Positions 21,588-30,686 of a DNA stretch of 64,000 bases are shown piece after piece. The translations under genes and the position numbers were made by a program. Numbering within the stretch: the first letter of the stretch is position 1; every line of letters starts with the position of its first letter. The notes below the pieces were generated by a model, which made no database searches, had not been told where the DNA came from, and saw only the letters and a program-made list of their open reading frames with translations. Source of the stretch: Collimonas sp. PA-H2 (GTDB lineage: Bacteria > Pseudomonadota > Gammaproteobacteria > Burkholderiales > Burkholderiaceae_D); the NCBI RefSeq assembly GCF_002564105.1, contig NZ_PDBX01000001.1:2356001-2420000 (forward strand). Direction: 5' to 3'.

Positions 21588-23198
21588 ATGAAAAAGAAGC
21601 GCATCGTCGTCATCGGCTTCGTCGGCACCCAGCTCGATAAGGGCTCAGGTAGCGGCCGCTGGGAAAAATGGCGGCCGACGGTGGCGCTGACCCAGCATGA
21701 AGAGATGGTGGTGGAGCGCTTCGAGCTGCTGTACAGCGGCAAGTATGAAAGCCTGGTGCATCAGGTGCAGCGCGATATTGCGTCGGTCTCGCCGGAAACC
21801 GAGGTGATCCCGCGCCAGCTGCCGATCGTCGATCCCTGGGATTTTGAAGATGTCTACGGCAGCGTGTTCGACTTCGCCAAGAGCTATCCCTTCGATATCG
21901 ACAACGAGGAATACTGGATACACATCACCACCGGCTCGCACGTAGTGCAGATCTGCATGTTCCTGATGACCGAAGCGCACTACTTCCCGGGGCGCCTGCT
22001 GCAGTCGTCGCCGTCGCGCAGGCAGACCGTCGGCGATCCCGGCAGCTATACGCTGATCGATCTCGACCTTTCCCGCTACGACCAGATCGCGCAGCGCTTC
22101 TCGCGCGAGCAGGAAGAAGGCGTGGCCTTTCTGAAGTCGGGCATCGCCACCCGCAATGCGCGCTTCAATACGATGATCGATGAAATCGAGCGGGTTGCCA
22201 TCAAATCGAAGGCGCCCATGCTGCTGATGGGGCCGACCGGCGCCGGCAAATCGTTTCTGGCACGGCGCGTGTTCGAGCTGAAGAAGGCGCGCCACCAGTT
22301 GGACGGCAAATTCGTCGAACTGAATTGCGCGACGCTGCATGGCGATGGCGCCGGCTCGACCCTGTTCGGCCACATCAAGGGTGCCTTCACCGGCGCCGCG
22401 GCGGACCGTCCCGGTTTGCTGCGCAGCGCGCACAAGGGTTTGCTGTTCCTGGATGAAATCGGTGAACTCGGTCTCGACGAGCAGGCCATGCTGCTGAAGG
22501 CGATCGAGGAAAAACGCTTCCTGCCGGTCGGCGGCGATAACGAGGTGAAAAGCGATTTCCAGCTGATCGCCGGCACCAACCGCGATCTGTCGCGCGAGGT
22601 GGTGGCTGGCCGCTTCCGCGAGGACCTGTATGCGCGCATCAATTTGTGGACTTATGAATTGCCGGGACTGGTGGACCGCTCCGAAGACGTAGAGCCGAAC
22701 ATCGACTACCTGCTGGCGCAGTTCAGCGCCGAGAATGGCCAGATGGTCAGGCTCAACAAGGAGGCGCGCGATGTTTACATGCGCTTCGCCATGTCGCCGG
22801 ATGCCTTGTGGATGGGGAATTTCCGGGATCTGTCGGCATCGGTGACGCGCATGGCGACCCTGGCCGACGCCGGCCGCATTACCGACGCCATCGCAGCGGA
22901 TGAGATCCGACGCTTGCAGCGGCTATGGCGTCCCTACGCCGAGCAGCCGGCAGCGGCCGGCGCTGTCGATCTCGGCGAAGTGCTGGAACGCGCTCAGATA
23001 GAACAGATGGATTTGTTCGACGTCATGCAGCTGCAAGCGGTGATCGATATCTGCCGCCGCTCGAAATCGATGTCGGATGCCGGCCGCAAGCTGTTTGCCG
23101 CATCGCGCAGCGCGAAAGAAAAGCCGAACGATGCGGACCGGCTCAAAAAATACCTGGCCAAGTTCGGACTGGGCTGGGAGGCGGTGGCTGGCAGATAG
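21588..23198 (+). CDS. rtcR: RtcR, sigma-54-dependent activator of RNA repair genes
   Basis: A 536-residue regulator with three parts. Residues 1-185 are a CARF-like sensor (VVIGFVGTQLDKG, WIHITTGSHVVQIC). The AAA+ domain has Walker A GPTGAGKS near residue 215, the sigma-54 contact loop GAFTGA near 264 and Walker B LLFLDEIGEL near 285. A C-terminal Fis-like helix-turn-helix ends the protein. In other bacteria the sensor keeps the protein inactive until it binds RNA with a 2',3'-cyclic phosphate end. It is divergent from the rsr operon. No good ribosome binding site precedes the ATG, and a palindrome abuts it, suggesting weak or controlled translation. Confidence 0.94.
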   Translation: MKKKRIVVIGFVGTQLDKGSGSGRWEKWRPTVALTQHEEMVVERFELLYSGKYESLVHQVQRDIASVSPETEVIPRQLPIVDPWDFEDVYGSVFDFAKSYPFDIDNEEYWIHITTGSHVVQICMFLMTEAHYFPGRLLQSSPSRRQTVGDPGSYTLIDLDLSRYDQIAQRFSREQEEGVAFLKSGIATRNARFNTMIDEIERVAIKSKAPMLLMGPTGAGKSFLARRVFELKKARHQLDGKFVELNCATLHGDGAGSTLFGHIKGAFTGAAADRPGLLRSAHKGLLFLDEIGELGLDEQAMLLKAIEEKRFLPVGGDNEVKSDFQLIAGTNRDLSREVVAGRFREDLYARINLWTYELPGLVDRSEDVEPNIDYLLAQFSAENGQMVRLNKEARDVYMRFAMSPDALWMGNFRDLSASVTRMATLADAGRITDAIAADEIRRLQRLWRPYAEQPAAAGAVDLGEVLERAQIEQMDLFDVMQLQAVIDICRRSKSMSDAGRKLFAASRSAKEKPNDADRLKKYLAKFGLGWEAVAGR

Positions 23199-23216
23199 GC
23201 ATTCGCCGCGCCGGTG

Positions 23217-24029
23217 CTATCGCGGGGCCAGCACCGTATCGCGCAACAGGCGGTCCAGCACCGAGAAATCCTGCTGTTCCGGCTGCAGCGGCGGGGAATC
23301 GTGGCTGAAACGCTGCAGCGCATGTTCAATGAACTGGTTGATCAGCGGCATGGCTGGCGCATGTTCGGATTCTTTCGCCCGCCGCTTGATGACCAGCAGT
23401 TCTGCAATGGCATTCTTGAGCGCGGCGTCGCTGATGATAGCGTCGACCAGGTCCTGGAAACGCATCGGCACCGCGCCGCGGCGCTGTTCTATCCAGATGC
23501 AGGCGAGCAAAGGTCGCAGCACGTATAAATATTTCTTCAGCCGCACCATCTCCCCCTGCAGATATTCGCGGTAGTTTTTCTTGGCCATGTGCAGGTAGTG
23601 ATGGAAAGAGCGGTCCGGCCGGCTGACCTGCTCGGCTACCGCCCGGATCGTGCTCAGGAATGCAGGATCGGCGTGGTAGACGACTGGCGAAGACAACCAT
23701 TCCACCAGCGTGGCGTTGCCGTTGCGCAGCAGCCCGAGCGTTTTGCGCAGGTCCCAGCCGCTGACGTCGTAGACTTCGCTGATCGGCAGTTCGATCACGT
23801 CCCGGCCTGGAAACACGGTCAGGTACCAGTCCGGCTGGTGGATATAGATGAAGCGTACGTCGTAGTCGCTGTCGGGCGAGGCAAAACCCCAGCCGCGGCT
23901 GCCCGATTCGCAGGCGAACAGGATTTTCACCGCGTGCTCCGTTTCAACTTGAGCGAGCGTGGCGTTGATCTGGATGCGCACATCGGGATCTATGGGGTGT
24001 TCGGTGTCGTAATCGTAGGTGGCGGACAT
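23217..24029 (-). CDS. RlaP-type predicted nucleotidyltransferase
   Basis: A 270-residue member of the DNA-polymerase-beta-like nucleotidyltransferase superfamily, of the YcgL/RlaP type named for its association with RNA repair. The active-site strand reads ESGSRGWGFASPDSDYDVRFIY (GS plus DxD, near residues 41-56), and the C-terminal helical domain has the usual KKNYREYLQGEMVRLKKYLYVLRPLLA stretch. It may add nucleotides to, or adenylylate, RNA ends before ligation. It lies tail-to-tail with rtcR, 19 bases away. Only the superfamily is certain; the RNA-repair link is by name and neighbourhood. Confidence 0.82.
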   Translation of the reverse strand: MSATYDYDTEHPIDPDVRIQINATLAQVETEHAVKILFACESGSRGWGFASPDSDYDVRFIYIHQPDWYLTVFPGRDVIELPISEVYDVSGWDLRKTLGLLRNGNATLVEWLSSPVVYHADPAFLSTIRAVAEQVSRPDRSFHHYLHMAKKNYREYLQGEMVRLKKYLYVLRPLLACIWIEQRRGAVPMRFQDLVDAIISDAALKNAIAELLVIKRRAKESEHAPAMPLINQFIEHALQRFSHDSPPLQPEQQDFSVLDRLLRDTVLAPR

Positions 24030-24151
24030 GGCGCGGATAAAATCGTTCAGCTTAGCCTAATGCGCAGACCAGGACAAATGACTGTGCCGGGCAAATCGTG
24101 AAATCGCGCGTCTGGAGTACACAGTCTACGGCCATTGCATAGGTAAGTTAC

Positions 24152-27088
24152 TTGGCAGACAATACCAGGGCCAATTACAACCAGCGAGCTGACTATATGA
24201 TCCTATGGGGAATTCTTTGTGGTGGGGTGCTGGGCTGGTTGTGGCCTAACTCCGGGTATGGCGATGTCGGCGTATTTGCCGGCGGGGTGCTCGGCCTCGT
24301 GGCCGGCCTGGGCTTGCGTTATGCGGTCCGGGGAGAAATCGCTGCCGGCAATGAAAAGCTGCGCAAGCAGATGCAAGAATGGCTGAAGAGTCAGCCAAAC
24401 CTGAATGGCAGTGCGCCGGCGTCCAATTTGAATCCGGGCGCCAAGCCTGCCGTGGACCAGGCGGCCGCGGTTAGTGCTCCCGCCTATCCGGCAGCGCCTC
24501 CAGCGATGCCAGCCATGTCGGCCGGCACACCCCCGCCGGATACCTCGCCGAGGATACAGGCACCGCCACCGGCGCCCGCAGCGCACAAACCGTCTCCTGT
24601 CCCGGTGCAACCCAACCCGCTGGATCTGGCTGTCGCCGCTGCCAAGAACTGGCTCCTCGGCGGCAATACCATCGTCCGTGTCGGCTTGGTGATTCTGTTC
24701 ATCGGCCTGTCCTTCCTGGCCAGTTACGCCGCCTCTGCCGGCTTGTTTCCGGTGGAATTGCGGCTGGCGGCGGTTGCCGTGGCCGGGATTGCGTTGCTGG
24801 CGCTGGGTTTTGGCAAGCGCCGGGTCAAGCCGGCGTTTGCGCTGGCGCTGCAGGGCGGCGGCGTGGCGGTGATCTATCTGACGGTGTTTGCCGCTTTCCG
24901 TCTGTTCAGCCTGCTGCCGCCTTTGCCGGCTTTCGGCCTGATGATCGTGGTGTGCGCGCTTAGCTGTGCGTTGGCGCTGTTGCAGGATGCGCGCGGACTG
25001 GCGGTGGCGGCGTTTGCTGGCGGCTTTGCGGTGCCGCTGCTGTTGTCGACGGGAGGCGGCAGCAGCGTCGGCTTGTTCAGCTATTACACGGTGTTGAACC
25101 TGGCGATCTTGTTCATTGCTTATAAGCGCTCGTGGCGGGTTTTGAATATGGTGGGATTCGTCGCCACTTTCGGCGTCGCCACTACCTGGGGCGTGCTGAA
25201 GTACGATCCAGCGCTGTACTTGAGCTCGCAACTGTTCCTGATTCTGTTCGTGCTGATCTACGTGACAGCGGCGATCCTGTATGCCCGCAATACCCCCACC
25301 AGGCTCGGGAATGCGGTGGACAGCACCTTGATGTTCGGCACCGCGCTGATCGGCTTTGGCCTGCAAGTCGGCCTGGCCAGCCAGTTCAAGCTGGGCAGCG
25401 CGTTCTCGGCGCTTGGCTTCGCCGCCTTGTATCTGCTGCTGGCCGCCGTGCTGATGCGGCGTGGGCAGCAGAACTACCGTCTGATGATTGAATCCATGCT
25501 GGCCATCGGCGTCGGTTTTGTGACGCTGGCGGTGCCGTTGGCGCTGGATGTGCGCTGGACTTCGGCAGTATGGGCGCTGGAAGGCGCCGCTGCATTCTGG
25601 GTCGGCATGCGCCAGGCGCGCTGGATGCCGCGCGCCTTTGGCCTGCTGTTGCAGGTGGTGGCCGGCGGCGCCTTCCTGATGGCGCTCGATGACAATGTGG
25701 CAGCCTGGCCGCTGGCCAACCCGATGTTCATCGGCGCCATGTTCATCGCACTGCCGGCGCTGGCTATCGCCTGGTGGTTGCGCGCTGCGCTTCCGCACAG
25801 CGATTCGGCCTGGGCCAGGTCGTATGTGAAAGCAGAGGCATTGCTGGCTCAGCCGGTCTATCTGTATGGCTTCGTGTTCTGGTGCCTGGCCTGGATTCTG
25901 GAAGCATGGCGCAGCCTGCCCGGCAGCGAAGCCGGCATGGCAGCGCTGCCCTTGTTCAGCGCCGGCACGCAACAGTTGCTGACCATGCTGGCGCTGGTGG
26001 CGAGCGCCTGGCTGTGGTCGCTGCTGGGGCGCAAGAGCGGCTGGGCGGTCGCTACCTGGCCGAGCCGCCTTACCCTGTTGCCGCTGGTGCTTGTGTTCGT
26101 CGCCCAGGAATTATCCGATTTCCGCGTCCTCGCTACGCCGGCCTGGGCCATCTGGCTGGCGGCGCTGGTTTTGCACTTCTGGCTGCTGTACAAGAACGAT
26201 AGCGATGCCGGCGCCGGCAGCGGGCTGCTGCGCTTCAATCGCGCCACGCACGTCGGCGGCGTCTGGCTGCTGACGCTGCTGCTGGCGGATTGCCTGTGGT
26301 TCTGGATCGCCCGCGCTCATCTCTGGCAAACCTCGTGGGCCAGCGTCGTGCTACTGGTCAGCGCCATCGCCATCTTGCTGCTGCTGTCGCTGTGGGCGGG
26401 CAAGGCCAACCGGCCGGCGCCGCTGGCGGAATCCGGCTGGCCGCGCAATCCGCATGCGGTGGCTTATTACTGGCATGCAGCCATGCCGCTGGTGCTGCTG
26501 GTGTTTGCCGGGGCCTTGCTGATGGCCTTGCTGTCATCCGGGCATACCGAGCCGCTGCCGTATATTCCCTTGCTCAATCCTACCGACCTTGCGCTGGCGC
26601 TGGCCCTGGGCGCCTTGCTCTTGTGGCGCCGCGCGGTGAGTGCGGCGCAGCCCCTGCCGGCCGCCGCAGCCTGGGTGGCGCGCAGAGAGACGCTGCTGGC
26701 GCTGGCGGCGCTGGCCTTTATCGCGCTCAACACGGTCTGGCTGCGCATCGCCCACCATTTTTTCGGCGTCCGCTGGGATGGCCCGGCCTTGTTCGACAGT
26801 TTCGTGGTGCAGACCGGTTTTGCCATCCTTTGGACTTTGCTGGCGCTCGGCCTGATGCTGCTGGCGCACCGGCGTGTACAGCGCGCCTTGTGGCTGACCG
26901 GCGCCGGCCTGCTGGGGCTGGTAGTGGTCAAACTGCTGCTGGTCGATTTGTCGAATGCCGGCGGCGCCGAACGCATCATTACCTTTATCGCCGTCGGCGT
27001 CCTGATGCTGGTGGTCGGTTATTTCGCTCCGCTGCCGCCAAAAGCCGCGGTCCCGGATCTTAACCCTGTGGAGAACAAGCAAGCATGA
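24152..27088 (+). CDS. DUF2339 polytopic membrane protein
   Basis: A 978-residue integral membrane protein of the DUF2339 family: an N-terminal hydrophobic pair, a charged and Pro/Ala-rich cytoplasmic stretch (residues 65-155), then over 20 further hydrophobic segments. NWLLGGNTIVRVGLVILFIGLSFL is the typical start of the core. The start is uncertain: TTG at 24152 with GGTAAG before it, or ATG at 24197. It overlaps the next gene by four bases (ATGA), so the two are one unit; this DUF2339-DUF3999 pairing is common. Role unknown; an envelope polymer or glycan task is sometimes suspected. Confidence 0.85.
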   Translation: MADNTRANYNQRADYMILWGILCGGVLGWLWPNSGYGDVGVFAGGVLGLVAGLGLRYAVRGEIAAGNEKLRKQMQEWLKSQPNLNGSAPASNLNPGAKPAVDQAAAVSAPAYPAAPPAMPAMSAGTPPPDTSPRIQAPPPAPAAHKPSPVPVQPNPLDLAVAAAKNWLLGGNTIVRVGLVILFIGLSFLASYAASAGLFPVELRLAAVAVAGIALLALGFGKRRVKPAFALALQGGGVAVIYLTVFAAFRLFSLLPPLPAFGLMIVVCALSCALALLQDARGLAVAAFAGGFAVPLLLSTGGGSSVGLFSYYTVLNLAILFIAYKRSWRVLNMVGFVATFGVATTWGVLKYDPALYLSSQLFLILFVLIYVTAAILYARNTPTRLGNAVDSTLMFGTALIGFGLQVGLASQFKLGSAFSALGFAALYLLLAAVLMRRGQQNYRLMIESMLAIGVGFVTLAVPLALDVRWTSAVWALEGAAAFWVGMRQARWMPRAFGLLLQVVAGGAFLMALDDNVAAWPLANPMFIGAMFIALPALAIAWWLRAALPHSDSAWARSYVKAEALLAQPVYLYGFVFWCLAWILEAWRSLPGSEAGMAALPLFSAGTQQLLTMLALVASAWLWSLLGRKSGWAVATWPSRLTLLPLVLVFVAQELSDFRVLATPAWAIWLAALVLHFWLLYKNDSDAGAGSGLLRFNRATHVGGVWLLTLLLADCLWFWIARAHLWQTSWASVVLLVSAIAILLLLSLWAGKANRPAPLAESGWPRNPHAVAYYWHAAMPLVLLVFAGALLMALLSSGHTEPLPYIPLLNPTDLALALALGALLLWRRAVSAAQPLPAAAAWVARRETLLALAALAFIALNTVWLRIAHHFFGVRWDGPALFDSFVVQTGFAILWTLLALGLMLLAHRRVQRALWLTGAGLLGLVVVKLLLVDLSNAGGAERIITFIAVGVLMLVVGYFAPLPPKAAVPDLNPVENKQA

Positions 27089-28485
27089 GACATTTTCCAG
27101 GTTTGCGCCGGCTGGCCGTCGCCTGCGTTCTGGCGACGCCGCTGGCGGCATGGCCGGCAAGCGATCCGAACGTAATGCAATCCTATACGCTACGCCTGCC
27201 GGTGCACTTCAACGGCGATGCCTCGTTACAGCGCCTGCTGCTGCCGGCGCAGGTACTGGCGAATCTGCAAAGCGGCGGCATGAGCGACTTGCGCATCTTC
27301 AATGGCCAAGGCCAGCCGCTCTCTATGGCCTGGTCGGATAGCGCCAGCCTGCGGCAAACTGAAAATCGTAAGCTGGTACTGCCGTCATTGCCGGTCATGG
27401 GCGCGCCGGATGCCAAGGATCTCTCCGCTTCCTCATTGCGCATCGAGGAGCAGCAAGGCAAGCGCGTGGTGCAAATCGATAGCGGCGGCGCCGCTGCCGG
27501 CCAGCAGTCCGGAAAAGTGCTGGGCGCCTTGCTGGATACCCGCGCCATCGCCGATCCGGTGGTGGATATGGTGCTGGATGTCGACTTGCCGGATGCCCAG
27601 CCGATTACCTTTATTGTGCAGGCCAGCGCCGATTTGAAAGGCTGGCGGCCGCTGGCGGAAACCGTTTTGTATCGTGCCGATGCCGGCGCCGACCATCTGG
27701 GCGCCGACCATGTGGAGTTGCCGGGCGCCAGTCTCAAGGACCAGTATCTCCGCGTAAGCTGGACCGACGCCGGCGGACATGTGGCGCCGGTGACCATGCG
27801 CAGCGCCACCCTGACTACCGCGCGCGGCGTCGGCAGCGCGCCCAGGGTCAGCGCTGCCCTGGCGGCGCCGCAGCTGCTCAATCCGTATGAGCTGCGTTTT
27901 GCCCTGCCCTTTGCAACGCCGCTGGCGGCGCTGAAGATCAAGGCAGCGGGGAACAATTTCCTGATCCCGGTGCGGGTGCTGGGCCGTAACGACCCCGGCC
28001 AGCCATGGACTTCGCTCACTGCCGGCGTCATTTATCATTTGCAGACGGCCGGCAAAGTGCAGGATAGCGCGGCGCTCGAATTGCCGCCGACGGCGTTCCG
28101 TGAAATCAAGGTCGAAGCCGACAAGAAGAGCGCCGGGTTCAGCGCGGCGCCGGATATTACCCTGGAGTTCGAACCTGCCCAGATCGTGGCGCTGGTCAGC
28201 GGCCCGCCGCCGTTTACCCTGGCGGCGGGCCTGGCCAATGCCGCCAGTCCCTACTTGCCGATGCAAAGCCTGCTGCCTGGCTATAGGGTGGCGCAAGAAA
28301 ACAGCTTGCCGCTGGCGACGGTCAATAGCGCTGCTGCGGTGGTGCAGGCTACCGCCAGCCGCGACGGCGTGCCGGCCCGCAATCTTGCGCTATGGGGCGT
28401 ATTACTGACGGCCGTCCTGGCGCTGGCAGCGATGGCCTGGGTGCTGCTCAAGCAGAATGACAAGGGACCAGCCGGAGAGCAATGA
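27085..28485 (+). CDS. DUF3999 family envelope protein
   Basis: A 466-residue protein with a signal peptide (residues 1-24, ending AAWPA), a large periplasmic beta-rich region and one C-terminal membrane helix (about 435-457, LWGVLLTAVLALAAMAWVLL) followed by a short basic and acidic tail. This is the DUF3999 layout. It overlaps the DUF2339 gene by four bases and is probably translationally coupled, suggesting that the two proteins form a complex across the inner membrane. Biochemical role unknown. Confidence 0.83.
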   Translation: MRHFPGLRRLAVACVLATPLAAWPASDPNVMQSYTLRLPVHFNGDASLQRLLLPAQVLANLQSGGMSDLRIFNGQGQPLSMAWSDSASLRQTENRKLVLPSLPVMGAPDAKDLSASSLRIEEQQGKRVVQIDSGGAAAGQQSGKVLGALLDTRAIADPVVDMVLDVDLPDAQPITFIVQASADLKGWRPLAETVLYRADAGADHLGADHVELPGASLKDQYLRVSWTDAGGHVAPVTMRSATLTTARGVGSAPRVSAALAAPQLLNPYELRFALPFATPLAALKIKAAGNNFLIPVRVLGRNDPGQPWTSLTAGVIYHLQTAGKVQDSAALELPPTAFREIKVEADKKSAGFSAAPDITLEFEPAQIVALVSGPPPFTLAAGLANAASPYLPMQSLLPGYRVAQENSLPLATVNSAAAVVQATASRDGVPARNLALWGVLLTAVLALAAMAWVLLKQNDKGPAGEQ

Positions 28486-28506
28486 TCTTGCAGTTTCTTG
28501 TCTGGC

Positions 28507-29388
28507 TCAGCGCAGATGCGGATAAGTGAAGCCGATGAAGTGCACGGCATTGACCGCGATATGGACGATGATGGGGGCTTCGATACGCTGCGTGGCGTAA
28601 TAAGCGTAGGCATAACCGAAGCCGGCGATGGCCGCCAGCAAGACATAAACGCCGCCGCCGGCTGCATGCGCTGCGCCGAACAGCAAGGCGGAGCAGATCA
28701 GCGCCGCTATCGGACCATAGCGAAAGCGCGCCAGCGACGCAGCCAGGCGGTCTTGCAGCAGGCCGCGGAAAAAAGCTTCTTCCGCCACCACTGTAAAGAA
28801 CAGATTGGTTGCCAGGAACAGCGCCGTGGTCTGGCTTAGCTTGAAATCCGCTTTGATATAGCCGACCCAGGTCGCCGCTCCCAGCACCGCGATTGCGGTC
28901 GCCAGCGCTACCGGCCAGGTCTTTTTCAACAGATCGCGCCAGGCCACGGCGGAATCCGCGCGGCGGCACAGCAATGCCAGCAGCACCAGGCCGGCGGCGC
29001 CCTTGTCGAAGTTTGCATACTGGCTGAACGGCGCGGCGCCGGCTGACAGCGTCAGAGCGGAAATCAGCAGCGGATTGTTGAATCCCGGCAGACGGTGCAA
29101 GGCCAACGCCAGCGCCACGAGCGCCGCGGCGCTCGTCAGCAGGATGCGGGGAAGCGACGCTTGCCTGGCGCTCGACGCGAGATAGGCAAGGCCGCAAAAA
29201 ATCGCCAGCGCTGCCGCCGACCAGGCATTGAGGACGCCCGCGGCCAGGCCGCAGCCGGCAGCGGCGATGAACAGCATGGTCCAGGGCGGCGTCATGCGCT
29301 GGCCGATGCGGACCGCCGGCAGCCAGACTGCGCAGATCGCCGCAGCAAGCAGGATAAAGGTAAGGGCGGTCAATCCGGAAATAGCCAT
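28507..29388 (-). CDS. CPBP-family intramembrane glutamic protease
   Basis: A 293-residue membrane protein with about eight helices and the Abi/CPBP (Rce1-like) active site: EEAFFRG near residue 200, an intermediate conserved FG-AAHA segment (H near 236) and HIAVNAVHF (HxxxN) near residue 280. Bacterial members are suspected CAAX-type proteases or bacteriocin-immunity proteins. It converges on the DUF3999 gene. The VOC gene lies just upstream on the same strand, with a 9-base gap. Confidence 0.82.
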   Translation of the reverse strand: MAISGLTALTFILLAAAICAVWLPAVRIGQRMTPPWTMLFIAAAGCGLAAGVLNAWSAAALAIFCGLAYLASSARQASLPRILLTSAAALVALALALHRLPGFNNPLLISALTLSAGAAPFSQYANFDKGAAGLVLLALLCRRADSAVAWRDLLKKTWPVALATAIAVLGAATWVGYIKADFKLSQTTALFLATNLFFTVVAEEAFFRGLLQDRLAASLARFRYGPIAALICSALLFGAAHAAGGGVYVLLAAIAGFGYAYAYYATQRIEAPIIVHIAVNAVHFIGFTYPHLR

Positions 29389-29397
29389 GGCTGGGCG

Positions 29398-29808
29398 TCA
29401 GGAAACCGCCGGCGGCCCCTTCAGCTCCACCACGTTACCTTCCGGATCGCTGATATAGATCGACGGCCCTTCGCCTTCGGCGCCATTCCTGGAAGCCAGC
29501 GGACCGGCATCGACCCGGTGCGCCAGCAGATGGCTGCGGATGACGGCTTCGTCGAAGGGTTCGACGCGGAAGCAGAAATGATCGAGATTGCGTCCCTCTT
29601 TGCCCGGCGCGGCGCCGCCGGCGCTGCCGAGCTTGCCGCTGACCGGCACCAGGTCGAGCAGCGAATTGCCGGCGCGCAGCTGCACCAGGCCGATTTCTTC
29701 CTGCCGCCGCTCGACGCTGCAGCCCAGCACATCGCAGTAAAAATGTAGCATCTTGCCGAGGTCGCTTACGCGCAATACCAGGTGGTCGATTTCACGGATA
29801 TGTATCAT
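29398..29808 (-). CDS. VOC-family (glyoxalase-like) protein
   Basis: A 136-residue two-module VOC fold: IREIDHLVLRVSDLGKMLHFY opens the first beta-alpha-beta-beta-beta unit, and NLDHFCFRVEPFDE followed by YISDPEGNVVELKGP gives the second. The metal ligands H9, H/E in the second module (DHFCF, VVEL) are present. Members include glyoxalase I, extradiol dioxygenases and antibiotic-binding proteins; the specificity cannot be deduced. It is probably co-transcribed with the CPBP gene downstream. Confidence 0.82.
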   Translation of the reverse strand: MIHIREIDHLVLRVSDLGKMLHFYCDVLGCSVERRQEEIGLVQLRAGNSLLDLVPVSGKLGSAGGAAPGKEGRNLDHFCFRVEPFDEAVIRSHLLAHRVDAGPLASRNGAEGEGPSIYISDPEGNVVELKGPPAVS

Positions 29809-29849
29809 CTTGGCTTCACTTAAAGATCTTGCTTGTAGTCTGGCAGGGT

Positions 29850-30320
29850 TTATTGCGTCTTGCGCGACACCACCAGCTTGGAGACGAACAGCTGGACGAT
29901 TTCTCCGTGCTGGTTGCGGGTCTCGCTGCGCAGCTTCACCATGCCCCGGTCCGGCCGCGAACGCGAGGGCGTCACTTCCAGCACTTCGCTTTCCACATGC
30001 AGGATATCGCTGGCGCGGGTGGGGCGCGGCCAGCTCAGTTCTCCGCCAGAACCGATGATGCCGCCCTGCAGCGGCATGCCGCTGGTGACCAGCAGGCGCA
30101 TGGTGATGGCGGCGGTGTGCCAGCCGCTGGCGGCCAGTCCGCCAAACAGGGTTTCTCTGGCGGCAGCGTCGCTGAGATGGAAGGGCTGCGGGTCGAACTG
30201 CTGCGCAAACGCCAGGATCTGCTGCTCGTCCATGGCGTGCTCGCCGCTGACGAACAGTGCGCCGACCGTGAGGTCGTCCAGGTACAGCGCGGGTTGCGGG
30301 GGACTGCTAGGTTGGTTCAT
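29850..30320 (-). CDS. MaoC-like hot-dog dehydratase
   Basis: A 156-residue single hot-dog domain protein. FDPQPFHLSDAAARETLFGGLAASGWH carries the MaoC hydratase-2 motif (D, H and the following G/S helix). Such enzymes hydrate enoyl-CoA thioesters. The ATG at 30320, with GAGGAAG upstream, is preferred over a longer frame whose extra N terminus looks non-coding. It lies 42 bases upstream of the VOC gene and may be co-transcribed. Confidence 0.82.
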   Translation of the reverse strand: MNQPSSPPQPALYLDDLTVGALFVSGEHAMDEQQILAFAQQFDPQPFHLSDAAARETLFGGLAASGWHTAAITMRLLVTSGMPLQGGIIGSGGELSWPRPTRASDILHVESEVLEVTPSRSRPDRGMVKLRSETRNQHGEIVQLFVSKLVVSRKTQ

Positions 30321-30686
30321 GACGGCTTCCTCGGGTTTGTTCAAAGCTTGCGGCATTTGTTTTCCCTGGCAGGCCGATGCCGGAGAAACGTTGCCTGAAT
30401 GTGCGCTACCGTACAGATTCAATCTTACATCGCGCCTACAGTGAAATCATGATTGCGGATAAAGATGCAGCCGCATCTCGATCACTGCGGTGCGGCTGTT
30501 GCCAGGGCCGCTTGCCTGTCGCTCATGGATGCCGAATCAAGGATGCCTGATCCGATCAGGATATCGTCCGGAACTGGAGGACTTGACGTTTACTCAAAAT
30601 TGCCAGTTTGTACACGCATCTTGAAATGCCATATATAATTTGCAACGTTATTCATTTGTCATCCACATTTCCGCTGGAGAAAAAAA
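30321..30686. other. Intergenic region before the SYLF lipoprotein gene
   Basis: 366 bases. The only signal I see is TATAAT at 30634-30639, about 50 bases before the lipoprotein start, without a convincing -35 box. The rest shows no gene or RNA family. Confidence 0.45.

Noticed and set aside
21588..23198. General NtrC-type nitrogen or phage-shock regulator instead of RtcR
   Set aside because: The N-terminal domain is CARF-like rather than a receiver or PspA-sensing domain, and the divergent genes are rsr and rtcBA.
24203..25972. Long open frame on the minus strand opposite the DUF2339 gene
   Set aside because: Composition is Gln/Arg/His-rich as expected for the antisense of a Leu/Ala-rich membrane gene; no start signal or family.
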